64,000 bases of DNA from Aralia elata. Taxonomy: Eukaryota; Streptophyta; Magnoliopsida; Apiales; Araliaceae. The stretch covers positions 51,252,271-51,316,270 of the forward strand of contig CM068377.1 in the NCBI GenBank assembly GCA_034770075.1, in the 5' to 3' direction. Each line of letters starts with the position of its first letter. Positions within the stretch are counted from its first letter, which is position 1. This document shows positions 24,230-34,981 of the stretch, piece by piece. Both the position numbers and the translations under genes were made by a program. Below the pieces are notes generated by a model that saw only the letters and a program-made list of their open reading frames with translations, was not told where the DNA came from and did not search any database.

Positions 24230-24331
24230 GTGAGCCTTCTCTTCCTCTTTTCTTACTGTACTTCCCGTCATTTCATTTTTTCTTTTCTGCATTTGTTGGT
24301 TACTCATGCTTTTCCTTGTTCTTGTTCACAG
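24230..24331 (+). other. Predicted intron 2 of the PMD gene (102 bp)
   Basis: Donor GTGCTG|GTGAGC and acceptor CTTGTTCACAG|TTCTGG with a T-rich interior. The length is a multiple of three with no stop, so retention would add 34 hydrophobic residues in the middle of a conserved PMD block (FYHFVL...FWAYERLP). Confidence 0.6.
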
Positions 24332-25391
24332 TTCTGGGCCTACGAGCGACTTCCGTGCCTGAGGCCTGTCACTACTCTTGGCCTGGACACTTATCCCCGG
24401 GGTCGGCGATGGCATCACAGCACTTTGGAGGAGGTCCCGATTTCTGGCAGCTTTGCCCACTGTCGAATTCAGCTGGAGCTGATCACGGCCGCTGATGTCG
24501 TCTGGGTTCCCTACCTCTTCGAGCATCTGACTGTGGGGTTTGCCGATGGGCATCCTTCTGGCCCGGAGTTCGAGCTTTCCACCCGTCGCCTCACTTTGCA
24601 GAGTGTTAGAGGATGGGTGATGTACCTGGGAGAGCGCGCATTCAGATGCGTTATTGGAAAGATCCGCATCCCGCATTCCCTTCCTTTCACTACCTCCTGG
24701 CCGCTGGATTCTCAGCCTTCGGAGATCATGCTCGCAGGGGAGGACGGCCGGATGCTTTCTACGGGTCCCAGTACGAGTGAGGCTTTCCGGACCTGGTGGG
24801 TGCCCCGTACTATCGGTCCTCAGACCCGGGCCACATTCTTCCTCGGGGATATGGTCCCTGGCTCGGTGATGATGACCGATTGGGCCGCCTGCGTTCGGAG
24901 TCCCACTCACGCTGAGCAGATCGCCACACTGACCCGTCAGGTTGATCAGCTGTCTCTATATCTTCGGGTGTTAGGCCGGACTCCAGAGGATGCTTACGCC
25001 TACGATCCTGACAGTGCGGGTTATGATGCAGGCCCTAGCTCATCTGATGCCACAGCGCAGCCATACATTCCTGACATGAATTTTGGTCCTCCGACCTCGA
25101 CGACCCCAGGGGATCAGTTCGAGGATCCCGCTTTCATTGATGACATTGACTTTGTTTAGATCATGATAGGATAGGGCTTTTGTACCTACACCTGTTTAGA
25201 TTTATTTTTTCCCTTTTTTATCATTATTACATGCACTATGTACTGAACTCATTTTATTTTATTTATGCACAGTTTTTATCATTTATCTCTATGAAATTCA
25301 TTTGCTTTATTATTAACTGTATGATGCATGCTTTTTTATTTATGGATATAAAATGACCCCTGTACAGTCTTTTTGATACTATTTTTTACAG

Positions 25392-26957
25392 ATGTCGTCC
25401 TCAGATGTCGTGGTACGTTTAGATTCCATTCCTCCCACAGGGTCAGTCGGCAGTCTCCTCTGTTGGTTGGACAGTTTATCGCCGGCCAACAGGGTTATCA
25501 CAGATGGCCTTTTGGGACATTCTTGGTCCTTATTATCCTTTCAGGTGCCAGCAGGCTTTGTGGAGGGTATTCTGAGCTATTGGGCCCCTGACCGTCAGGT
25601 GTTCAGATTAGGGACAGTAGAGCTGACCCCCACTCTCGAGGAGTATGCTCGCTTTACCAGCCTGCCTTTGGACGGTCCTTGTGCCAGGGTCACAGCTGGT
25701 TCCATGCGCCGTCAATTCTTAACTTTCACCGGTTTGCGGAGGACAATTTTGTTATCGGTGATCACATCAGACCATATGGTTCCCCTTCAGTTCTTGATTG
25801 ACCGATTTGGCTCACCCGATAGTTTTCGTCTTTTCTTCGGTGATTTTTCCGTGTCTGAGGAGGTCTGGGGTGCTTTGAGATTAGACGTTTTGATGGCCTG
25901 TGTCATCTCAGTTTTGTACTTGCCTGCAGGACCCGATCAGTTGGACATGCGGGTTGTCGCGGCCGTTAGAGCCCTTTAGGAGGATCACACCATTCTTCCC
26001 ATGATATTGGCGGATACCTACATGTCAGCCTCCTATTGCCAGTCTTTCCGAGGTAGAGTATTCAGAGGGAGCTCGACTTTGTTATACGTGTGGTTCATGA
26101 GTCATCTCAGTCCCATCGGCCATTTCTGTCGCCAAGGGTTTTGCTTCAGCCATGACATAGCCACACAGTTTTCGTTTCGTCCCGTGAGCTGTAATGATGT
26201 GGCCTCCTGGACATCATTTTTGTCGGTCATTGAGGATCCCTTTCATCTCCTGGTCTATTCGGGTTATTGCTCCTTCATGAGCTTCTTGACTCACGTGCCC
26301 AACCTGGATTTCATCCCTATTGCTGGCTTGAGGGGCGTGACGACCTATCATCCCTTGGCAGTTACAGGGTAGTTTGATCAGACACAGGATTTTCACCCTT
26401 TCACGGGTGCAGCCACCTACCGATTCCTTATATCATCCCAGACAGAGAGGGATCTACTGCGGGTATACGATCTTTGGTCTCGCCGGATCTTTGCCGAATA
26501 TAGTGAGGGTTGCCACCTCCAGACATTTGCTTACGTGCAGTGGTTGCACGGAGATTTGGATCCGGCCGGTTTGAGTCGGACTGGGGCCCTTGATGACTCT
26601 GGAGCGATTTTCCTAGAGGATACCACAGATCATTCCATCTCAGCTGATTCTGCCCCTATTCGGGCTACTGAGGATTCCCGACTCCGCCTGGCTTTGATTA
26701 CTACTGAAGTTGAGAGGGATGCCGCTCTTGTTGAGAGAGATGATGCCATTCTGGCTAGAGACGCTGCCATTGCTGACAGAGATGCCATCGTATTTCAGAC
26801 CAGGGAAGTTATAGACGCTCATTCTAGGACTGTCAGCCGAGCTACTACTTTATTGGACCGCATCGACATGATGGGGCAGCAGATTGCTGGGGATGTTGAT
26901 GCTTCAGATCTATCTATCACTTTATCCATCTTGCTTCAGCTAGTTTCAGATTTGTAG
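25392..26957 (+). pseudogene. Antisense DUF7745-like protein with C-terminal coiled coil, element C
   Basis: This is the second + strand ORF of C, 522 codons in one frame with two in-frame TAGs (25977-25979, 26370-26372). ATG 25392 follows CTATTTTTTACAG, a strong 3' splice-like sequence. The first 450 or so residues resemble the plant DUF7745 type: a leucine-rich start, LTPTLEEYARFTSLPLDGP, VPLQFLIDRFG and LYVWFMSHL. The tail (RLALITTEVERDAALVERDDAILARDAAIADRD) is an alternating charged coiled coil. An AATAAA at 27019-27024 may serve as its polyadenylation signal. The family is found in or near plant retrotransposons; its function is unknown. The family assignment is from memory and moderate. 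Confidence 0.55.
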
Positions 26958-27466
26958 ATTATTTTATTTCCTGCATAGACTATGTTAGTTTCCTCGGTTA
27001 TCGAAAGAGAGATCTTGTAATAAAATGACTTATATATAAAGGCATGCATTTAAATTTAGTCATTTTCCCTTTTTGTCGTATCGTTGCCTTTCATTGGATC
27101 CTCATTTTATCCAGTTGACCACGATTTTGACATTTTGCTTTCTTTCTCTTCTCAAGTCTTGATGGAGACCTGATAGATATTGTCGTACCCCTGTCGATTT
27201 CATCAGATTGGGTCTTAGATTTTGGATAACTGTCTGGTTGGATCAGGGTTATGTCATTTGGGATGAAGTTGGTTAGGCGGCTAGTTTTGGGAAGGTTTTG
27301 AGGGTTTAGGGAGGTTTATCTTGCTGTTGGGAAATGGTTCTGTTTAAGGAAAGGATTATTTTTTAATGGATCGGACCGTGCCGTGATGGCTGCCTACGTA
27401 CCCCCACAAGTTGGGAGATCAGGTCCTACGTAATTCGCTCCTCAAAGAAAAAAGGGAACTGATGAT
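26958..27466. other. Convergent 3' region between antisense ORF and integrase
   Basis: This 509-bp stretch separates the end of the + strand DUF7745-like ORF from the end of the - strand gag-pol. It has AATAAA at 27019-27024 for the + strand unit and no coding sequence that I can support. The two transcripts would converge and may overlap here. Confidence 0.5.
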
Positions 27467-28663
27467 TCAAGCATAGAATGGCTTCACCGAGTCGGAATTG
27501 AGAGGCTGTGGAAATATCTCACCATCCATTTCTTGCAATATGAGGGCTCCTCTGGATAGCACTTTCTTAATCACAAATGGTCCTTCCCAGTTCAGGGCAA
27601 ACTTCCCCTTGGCTTCGTCTTGATAAGGCATGACTCTTTTTAGCACCAAATCATTTTCCTTGAACTTCCGAGGTCTTATCCTATTGTCGTATGATCGAGA
27701 GATCCTTTGTTGATATAACTGACCGTGCCAAACAGCAGCCACCCTCCTTTCATCAATTAGGGCCAATTGGTCGTATCGACTTTGCATCCAATCCTCCTCG
27801 CTTATCTGAGCATCGATCATTATTCTGAGAGACGCCATCTCCACCTCAATTGGCAGAACGGCCTCCATTCCATACACCGAAGTGTAAGGGGTTGCCCCTG
27901 TAGAAGTACGCGTTGACGTTCGGTATGCCAGCAGGGTGAGGGGTAGCAGATCCGGCCATCCCCGGTGATTAGCAGACATTTTCGCCATGATCTTCTTGAT
28001 GTTCTTATTTGCAGCCTCCACTGCCCCATTCATCTTAGGACGGTAAATGACGGAATTGAGGTGTTTGATCTTAAACTGGTCGCACAATCCTTTCATGAGG
28101 GCGTTGTTCAAATTCTTGGCATTGTCGGAGACCAAAACCTTAGGTTACCCGTATCGACAGATGACATTATTCCTGATGAAACCGACGATGACCTCCTGAG
28201 TTACCTTGGGGAAAGAAGCTGCTTCTACCCATTTGGTGAAGTAATCAATCATAACGAAAATGAATCGGTGCCCGTTGCTTGCTTTGGGCTCCATTGGTCC
28301 GATTACATCCATTCCCCGCATTGACAATGGCCATGGGGAAGTCATACAGTGCAGTTCATTGGGAGGCGTATGGATCACATTACCGTGCGCCTGGCACTGG
28401 TAACACCGTTTGACATGATCGTCGCAGTCGGCTTTCAGTGTTAACCAATAATGCCCCGTTCTCAAGATCTTTTTGGCCAGCATCGGCCCACTCATGTGTG
28501 GCCCGCACACTCCACCATGTATTTCGTTCATAATCTTTTGGGCCTGTGTCTCATCTACGCATTGCAATAGTCCCAACCCAGCATCCCTCTTGTAGAGTGA
28601 ATCCCCACTCAGGTAAAATTTCATTGCCATCTTTTGAATCCTCATCCTCTCAGTTCGGCTTGC
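27467..28663 (-). pseudogene. Element C integrase
   Basis: The zinc-binding region (HGGVCGPHMSGP...CDDHVKRCYQCQAHG) is followed by the core with MDVIGPM, VSDNAKNL and NGAVEAANK carrying the catalytic D, D and E, and a C-terminal region with ENDLVLKRV and WEGPF (GPF/Y-like). There is no chromodomain, as expected outside the chromoviruses. A TAA at 28145-28147 interrupts the frame between the first and second catalytic residues. The natural stop is at 27467. It converges with the antisense ORF. Confidence 0.85.
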
Positions 28664-29614
28664 CTAGTCGGGAATGGATCTATCCCTCAGATATTCCCTT
28701 ATGTCATGATACCAAGGCTGCCCCAGCATAACCACCTCGTCTGATAATACTGCAACATGCTCCTCGTACGCCGGGGTATTTCGTACTGCTATCTCAATCT
28801 GTGGAACATCTTTTCTTTTGATTATATGGATTAAGGAAGCCAGGGTTGTCAACGCATCCGCAAAATCATTCCGTCCCCGGGGAATATGGCGGAAAGCGAT
28901 ATCTTCGAACTCTTGCATTAATTGGATAACACAACGATGGTATGGAAGTAACCGGAGCTCTTTTGTGTTGTACACCCCGATCGCGTGTCTGATTACCAGT
29001 TCTGAATCCCCGAACACCACTAGTCTCTACACTCTCATGTCGCGGGCAAAGCGGAGTCCCAATATACATCCCTCGTATTCAGCTGTGTTATTCGAATTAC
29101 TGAACTGCAGTTTAGTAGCCACAGGGTATTGCTCTCCGGTGATAGAGACCAATACTGCTCCGGCTCCTGCCCCTTCAGCATTCATGGCACCATCAAAATA
29201 CAGCTTCCAGAACTGCCCCTCGTCATCACATTTCGTGTGTGATACCCAAAATATATCTTCGCCCGGTAGAGGAGTTTCTAACGGCTCCATCCCTCCTGAT
29301 GGGGTTTCCGCCAACTGATCTGTAATTCCCTGCCCTTTCATGGCTTTCTGAGTTACGTATACCATGTCGAACTGTTGTAAGATTAACTGCCATCTTGACA
29401 ATCGACAGTTCAGCATGGGCCTTTCAAAAATGTATTTCAGGGGATCCATCCTCGATATCAGGTACGTAGTATGCCCATGGAGGTAGTGCTGTAATCTCCC
29501 TGCAGCCCAGGCCAGAGCACAACAGGTCTTCTCGATGGGAGTGTAATTCTGTTCACATTGGCTAAATCTCTTGCTGAGGTAATAGATGGCCTGCTCTTTA
29601 CATGCTTCATTTTT
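28664..29614 (-). pseudogene. Element C second (archaeal-like) RNase H
   Basis: After the remnant of the first RNase H comes a second RNase H fold: WKLYFDGAMNAEGAGAGAVL (first Asp), NNTAEYEGCILGL (Glu), VVFGDSELVI (Asp) and RNDFADALTTLAS (Asp). This duplication defines the Tat lineage of Ty3/gypsy. TAG stops at 29027-29029 and 28664-28666 break the frame; 29615-29617 separates it from RT. All four catalytic residues are still visible, so the domain was functional until recently. Confidence 0.85.
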
Positions 29615-30941
29615 CTATCCCAGCATATATCCCATCGCGATGGCATTGACCGATATATACATAAACAGAGGGATCCCATCCTTCGGGGGTACCAGCACTG
29701 GTGCCTCTGTCAACTGCTTTTTAATGGTCTGAAAAGCCTTCTGACATTGCTCATTCCATTCTTGGGAAGCACCTTTCCTTAACAGTTTGAAAATTGGCTC
29801 GCATGTAGTCGTCAAGTGGGATATAAAACGGCTGATGAAGTTTATTCTTCCAAGGAATCCTCTTATCTCCTTCTCCGTGTGAGGTGCCGGCATATCCACA
29901 ATGGCCTTAATCTTCGCTGGATCCAACTCAATGCCCCGATCACTAACCAGGAATCCCAAGAGCTTTCCCGACTGCACTCCGAAAGCACACTTGGCTGGAT
30001 TGAGTTTCAGATTATACTTTCTGAGCCGATCGAATAGCTTTTTAAGATGGGTTATATGGTCAGACTCTACCCTTGACTTCACGATAATGTCGTCCACGTA
30101 GACCTCTATCTCCTTATGCATCATGTCGTGGAACAGGGCCATCATGGCTCTATGATAAGTAGCCCCCGCGTTTGTGAGACCGAAAGCCAATCGTCTATAG
30201 CAGAAGGTGCCCCAAGGGGTGATGAACGCGGTCTTTTCCCGATCTTCCTCCGCCACCATTATCTGATGATACCCCGCAAAGCAATCCACAAAAGAGTACA
30301 TCTCGTACTGGGCTGTGTTATCCACCAGGATGTGTATGAAAGGCACCGAGAAGTTATCCTTGAGACTGGCCTTATTTAGATCTCTATAATCTACACATAC
30401 CCTCACCTTCCCTCCAGGCTTAGCCACTGGGACTACATTGGACAGCCATTCTGGGTAAGTGGACACCATAATGATTCCCGCCCTGAATTGTTTGATGATC
30501 TCCTCTTTCACTTTTAAGCTCCACTCCGGTTTCAACTTTCTTAATTTTTGCTTGACAGGCCTGAAACCCTCCTTGATGGGCAACCGGTGTACCACAATGT
30601 CGGTGGACAATCCGATCATATCCTCATGAGACCAGGCAAAGACATCCTCATATTGGCTTAGCAACTCAGTTATTTCTACTTTCTAGCTAGGGGTAAGGTC
30701 CGTCCCTATTTTGAGTTCTTTTGGCTTGTTAGTGATTCCGATATCTATAGTGATGGTTTGGTCCAGGTTGGGTTTGGGTTTATCCTCGACCCATCCTTTG
30801 ATCTCGTCAGGCGCGTCGTCGTAATCTGTCTCGTCTTGCTCAATGCCCATCAAATCGAAATCCAGCTCAATGTCAAAATCATAATCATCATTCAAATTTG
30901 AAAGACCGTTTGTTAGGCAAGGATTACTCAAATTGGTACAC
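29615..30941 (-). pseudogene. Element C reverse transcriptase and first RNase H
   Basis: The frame from 30941 has an acidic lead-in (DDYDFDIELDFDL), then RT blocks DVFAWSHEDM, KVRVCVDYRDLNKAS, FVDCFAGYHQIMV, the polymerase site YVDDIIVKS and LLGFLVSDRGIELDP. The first RNase H starts at PLFMYISVNAIAMGYML, where the usual catalytic Asp position looks degenerate, as is common in Tat elements that carry a second RNase H. TAG at 30683-30685 lies between the lead-in and RT. The 350-codon RT stretch itself is open. Confidence 0.85.
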
Positions 30942-31106
30942 CTGACATGAAACAAAATACTTGTCATATATAAGTTATTTTCCACAACGATCACATTTTC
31001 AGATAATATGAAGAAACGACATAATTATGCAAAATACAAAACAACAAAAATAAACTTCATCATCCTCCCATCCTCTGGGGTCTACCACCCTGATGTCGGG
31101 TTTTAC
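30942..31106 (-). other. Predicted 165-nt intron between protease and RT of element C
   Basis: On the - strand, the donor AACAAGG|GTAAAAC at 31106 and the acceptor TTTCATGTCAG|GTGTACC at 30942 bracket a stretch with stops in the gag-pol frame. Removal rejoins the same frame exactly (a Gly codon is formed across the junction). The interior is T-rich. An intron at this place between protease and RT is an established feature of Ogre elements, and this fits that pattern. Confidence 0.65.
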
Positions 31107-32305
31107 CCTTGTTTGGATATCACTGGTCTCAGGGTCCAGTTGTCGACGGTCAGGTCAGATGAAATGCGCAGGATAAAAGGGGGCTTCACATCGGACACTT
31201 CACCGATGATTACGGCTACGTCGCCCGAGTCCCTTTTCCTACCTTCTTCAGGAATAATTAGCCCTGTCCAATCGATGATAGGCACACCTTGTTGGGCTCC
31301 CGGTGGCGTGACAACATCCGTCCCTTCTCCATTGCTTGTTAATTTTCCGAGGATATAGCACCTGGTTTCAAACTTTTGCGCGACCCCTTGTAGGAAACTT
31401 TCCCTCTTGGTCGACTCGTCACTTGCGGGGGTTAATTCTTCATTCCCCGACCCCATCACAGGCTCGCTAGTCCCCTGCTCATTGTTGACCTTGGTCACCG
31501 GACTGCCAGCCAGTCGAATCGGAGCCGCACCTTGACGGTGTCTCCGTGCTACGCCCTCATGATATCCCAACCCTGCTTTGCCTATCTGCTGTGGTAGTTG
31601 AACGGGCTCGGTGATTCCTTGGCTGTTCATTCCTAACCCCTGTCCAGGCTGGAATTTCATTTTCATCATTTCTTTTGCAACGAAGGTAAGTTCTGGAGAG
31701 ACTTTAGGTTTTACGGCTGGGGTTCCCAGGCATCTGTAGTAGGGAGTGCTGATTTCTAGCGCCTAAAAACTAGCAGGTGCCGCTGACTCATCCACATTAA
31801 TCACTGGTAGGCCATTCCTGGGAGGAGAAGGGCCATCACATTCTGCCGAGATCGTTACCAGATTCCCGTCGATGATTAGTTTGATTTGTTGGTGTAGCGT
31901 GGAAGGAACTGCCCCGGCCATGTGTATCCACGGCCTCCCCAATAACAGGTTATAACTGGCTGCAATGCCTAGGACTTGGAAAGAGATATCAAAAGTACAA
32001 GGTCCGATTTCCACCGACAATTCTATCTCTCCAATTGTATCCCTCCGGGAACCATCGAAGGCTCGCACCACTACATGACTGGCCCGTAGGCGCTTGGGAT
32101 TGATGCCCATTTTCTGCAATGTACTGAGGGGACAGATATTCAACGCTGATCCCCCATTAATCAGCACCCCATTCATGATATAACCTGAGGAGATTACCGC
32201 AATATGTAGCGGTTTTCGATGCCCCCTTCCCTCCTTGGGGATGTCATCATCTGCAAAGGATATTACATCACTCTCCACCAGATGGCCGAAACCTTCCTCA
32301 CTAAT
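31107..32305 (-). pseudogene. Element C protease and G-patch-like linker
   Basis: This is a retropepsin-type region, GHRKPLHIAV...VLINGGSALNICPLSTL, with IGEIELSVEIGPCTFDISFQVL and the later LLGRPWIH motif. The expected active-site Asp is Asn (INGG, codon AAT), so this protease should be dead. Downstream, KFQPGQGLGMNSQG and KAGLGYHEG resemble a G-patch (RNA-binding) motif. Stops: TAA at 32306-32308 splits it from gag, and TAG at 31763-31765 splits protease from linker. Confidence 0.75.
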
Positions 32306-34198
32306 TTACTTGGGCACGTATGCCTCCTCCAGGATTTTTGCCAGGGTTTTGCAGTGATCATTGGACGATAACACCAAGTCCGTGATTGATGTCAGGGTTG
32401 ACTCCTCATTCAAAATCTGGATCCCTCTTGTTTCCGGATGATCAATCCTATTCAAGAATTCTATGGCTTTCTCCTCGGAGATTTCTTCATTTTTCTTCTT
32501 TTGGCTCCCAAGGACACGCCCGGGAAGATATAAGGGGTTCCCTTTTGTCGTCACAGAAGCACAACTGGCCGCTTCCTCTGACACCCCCCCATAATTCCAT
32601 GGTACCGTCTTTAGACTGCTGACCGGGAGCTGCGATCTCGCTGCAAGGATAAGGGGTTTCGGAGCCGCCAACTTGACAGGTCCCTCCGTGGCATTTCTAC
32701 CTACGCCCATCAACCTAATGGGCGCCCCCCGTGCACTCCCGTGATCATTTATCATGTTGATCATTTCCTCAATTTTCTTCACATAGTTCAACCTTGACGG
32801 CCCTTCGGCTTCACTGGCCTCCGCCACATTGACCCCCCATCCATCATGCCTTGGCAGGGGATTGACCTTAACATTTGGGGAGTCTGGCTGTTCCACCACA
32901 ATTTCCCCATTATCAATCAAGTTCTGGATCCTGTGCTTCAACGTCCAACAGTCCTGCGTATCATAACCAGGGGAACCTAGGTGGTATGCGCATCGCTTGC
33001 TTGGGTCAAACCTTCTTCCCTTCGGGTCACTTGGGGGCGCCAAATCGACTATCTTCTTTTGAGCTATCAATACTGCTAAAATCCGCTCAAGAGGATCCCC
33101 CAGTGGGGTGAATACTCGATTTTGCGAGGCCTCGAATCTCCTTCGCCCATCCGCCCTCTGATCAGTGAAGTTAAGTTGTCGGGATGGCCCCACTCTCTGC
33201 ACCTGTACGGGAGGATTGCTTTCTGGCTTTCTAGATGACCCCTGAAGGATGAGGGAAACATCCTCCTCCTTTTTCTTTTGGACCCTACGGGAGGTGCTGC
33301 CATAGTTTCCATTTTGTATTTGTTCTGCAGCTGTTTCCAAAGCCGTGAAATCCCGAATCTTTCCAGACTTCAAACCCATATCCACCATTTCTCCGTGTTT
33401 AATCATCTCGGAAAAAGGCCTACCAATCCCAGATATAACCCGCTCATAATAAGGGGCCTCTTGAATATCTACGAAGGTCATCACCATCTCTGACTCGCTC
33501 ATCGGGGGATTCACCTGTGCGGCCATACCCCTCCATCGTTGTGCATAATCCCTGAAGGATTCCCTGGGTTGCTTCTTAACTTTGGTCATTTGGTATCTAT
33601 CAAGGGCCATTTGCGCCTGGAAGCTATACTGTGTTAAGAAGGTGTGGGCCAATTCCTCCCAATTGTGAATCCGGGCACTGTCAAGACGGGCATACCAGAT
33701 TCTCGCTTCTCCCGTCAAACTCTTTTGGAAAAGTTGCATCCTTAGACCCTCGTCTTCTACATAAGATCCCAGCTCCCCAATGTAGATTTTCAGATGGGTA
33801 TAAGGATCCCCCTTACCATTGTATTTCTCAAATTCGGGAATTTTAAATTTCTCCGGGTATCTGGTTCCGGGGAAGACACAAAGATCTGAGTAATTAACTC
33901 TGCCTAGGGACCCTATGCCCTTCAGAGATTGGATAGTTTCCTCCATTTGTTTCATTTTCTTTCGCAGATCATCTGTATCTCCCTCTTCCGGGATAGTAAT
34001 CACTATCTTGTTATGTACAGGAATGGCCTTTGGGACGACTGGCTCGCCCTTAGGTTGGGGTGGATCTTCCTTAGGTGGATCCTGTCGGGGTATCAATTGT
34101 TCCCTCAGCATTATGGCCATTTCTAACATCTGCTTCTTGAAATCATCAAATTCCTCCCTAGATATGGAACCAGGATTAGTAGGTGGGAGATCAGCCAT
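32306..34198 (-). CDS. Element C gag (630-residue open frame)
   Basis: The longest intact frame in the window. ATG 34198 is chosen because it opens the gag-like sequence MADLPPTNPGS, although the frame is open a little further up. The charged N-terminus has a coiled coil (DDLRKKMKQMEETIQSLKG). The capsid region is about residues 120-270, with FPGTRYPEKFKIPEFEKYNGKG, LTGEARIWYARLD and PRESFRDYAQRWRGMAAQV. A cysteine/histidine motif (CAYHLGSPGYDTQDC) lies near residue 400 and stands where the nucleocapsid knuckle belongs. The frame ends at TAA 32306-32308; this is probably a premature stop within gag-pol, because the protease follows at once in the same frame. Confidence 0.85.
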   Translation of the reverse strand: MADLPPTNPGSISREEFDDFKKQMLEMAIMLREQLIPRQDPPKEDPPQPKGEPVVPKAIPVHNKIVITIPEEGDTDDLRKKMKQMEETIQSLKGIGSLGRVNYSDLCVFPGTRYPEKFKIPEFEKYNGKGDPYTHLKIYIGELGSYVEDEGLRMQLFQKSLTGEARIWYARLDSARIHNWEELAHTFLTQYSFQAQMALDRYQMTKVKKQPRESFRDYAQRWRGMAAQVNPPMSESEMVMTFVDIQEAPYYERVISGIGRPFSEMIKHGEMVDMGLKSGKIRDFTALETAAEQIQNGNYGSTSRRVQKKKEEDVSLILQGSSRKPESNPPVQVQRVGPSRQLNFTDQRADGRRRFEASQNRVFTPLGDPLERILAVLIAQKKIVDLAPPSDPKGRRFDPSKRCAYHLGSPGYDTQDCWTLKHRIQNLIDNGEIVVEQPDSPNVKVNPLPRHDGWGVNVAEASEAEGPSRLNYVKKIEEMINMINDHGSARGAPIRLMGVGRNATEGPVKLAAPKPLILAARSQLPVSSLKTVPWNYGGVSEEAASCASVTTKGNPLYLPGRVLGSQKKKNEEISEEKAIEFLNRIDHPETRGIQILNEESTLTSITDLVLSSNDHCKTLAKILEEAYVPK

Positions 34199-34960
34199 TT
34201 CAGATATAGAGTCTTGGTTCTTCTTAGACTGTGAACGGGTTCGAGGAGCAATCCTACAGAAACAATGGTTCGAAGTTTAGTCCTGGGATAATGAAAAATG
34301 TGGATGCATGCTAAAGCTACAACTTTGTGTTTTTGGGTTTTTTAATCTTTCCCTGTAAAACAGAAAGTTAGTAGTCCTTCAATGCAATAACAAATGCTAA
34401 ACATGACTTTATTATGCTTCCCCAGCTGTTCCCTGAAAAACATAGAGGTTAGTAATTTCTCTTGATAATAGGGGAGCATATATGAATGGGATCATGACAT
34501 TTATACGCGTGAACGTAAAAGGGCATGAAGAGACTTTTCCTGCGTTGGGTTAATCTCAGGCTGACCTATCCTAAGGTTACTCTCACGAGCTTTTCGGCAT
34601 GAAGGTCCCCAAATCTTCGCAATCTACTCGTCTGAATCCTTTCGATTGGAGCGGATTTGGGTGGTGCGTTTCCTGAGCCATCTCCGGGGAGCAGCCCCTT
34701 CGAGTCCAGTAATAAGCAACCGACAGGTTCGCCTCAGGAGGAGGTACTCTCTCAACATACATTCACATTCATCGTCCTCACCGTATGCAAATGATTTCTT
34801 TAAAGTAAAGCCATTCCATTCAAATATTCACTTATTGGACAAAACACACATTCACACAACAAAAGTACAAAAGATCAAAATATCGCATGCACACACATAT
34901 TCATGAATTTTTAAAGGATAAGATAGCATCAAGATTTGAATGCGGCTTAAGCCCTCTAAT
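34199..34960 (-). other. Element C leader between primer site and gag
   Basis: About 760 bp of non-coding leader. A TTTCTGTAG 3' splice-like site lies just upstream of gag (about 34255-34265, - strand). I see no extra ORF like that of Ogre elements. Two short repeated phrases (CCCTGTAAAACAGAAAGTTAGTAGTC and a CCCTGAAAAACATAGAGG-type variant) at about 34360 and 34432 are weakly related. Confidence 0.6.
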
Positions 34961-34979
34961 GTCCCCAGCGGAGTCGCCA
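34961..34979 (-). other. Element C primer binding site
   Basis: The - strand reads TGGCGACTCCGCTGGGGAC, two bases after the 5' LTR end. This sequence type is used by Tat/Ogre-lineage elements (reported as tRNA-Arg) and differs from the iMet site of the Tekay-like elements here. Confidence 0.8.
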
Positions 34980-34981
34980 GC

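Larger units (their letters stand above)
23190..25159 (+). pseudogene. Antisense plant-mobile-domain (PMD) protein gene of element C
   Basis: This gene runs opposite to C's gag-pol, between integrase and the 3' LTR. Proposed exons: 23190-23495 (Pro/Ser/Arg-rich, 102 codons), 23573-24229 and 24332-25159. The introns have GT...AG ends and keep frame. PMD-like features are GFRHFFTIIP, ERWFH.TQSLHLLDCEVVLTP, GLRLRSEG and FWAYERLP.LRPV; the C-terminal part is acidic and disordered-looking (DAGPSSSD). Two in-frame TAG codons (23702-23704, 23750-23752) break exon 2. PMD proteins in plants act in genome stability and silencing (MAIN/MAIL1), and retrotransposon-borne copies are known. Whether this copy does anything is unknown; it is probably inactive as it stands. 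Confidence 0.72.

Noticed and set aside
24326..24910. 194-codon ORF on the - strand opposite the PMD gene
   Set aside because: Mirror frame of the + strand PMD exon 3; composition follows GC-rich codons of the sense gene and no motif is seen.
34199..34960. An Ogre-type ORF1 upstream of C's gag
   Set aside because: No long frame on the - strand between primer site and gag; only about 760 bp of leader.
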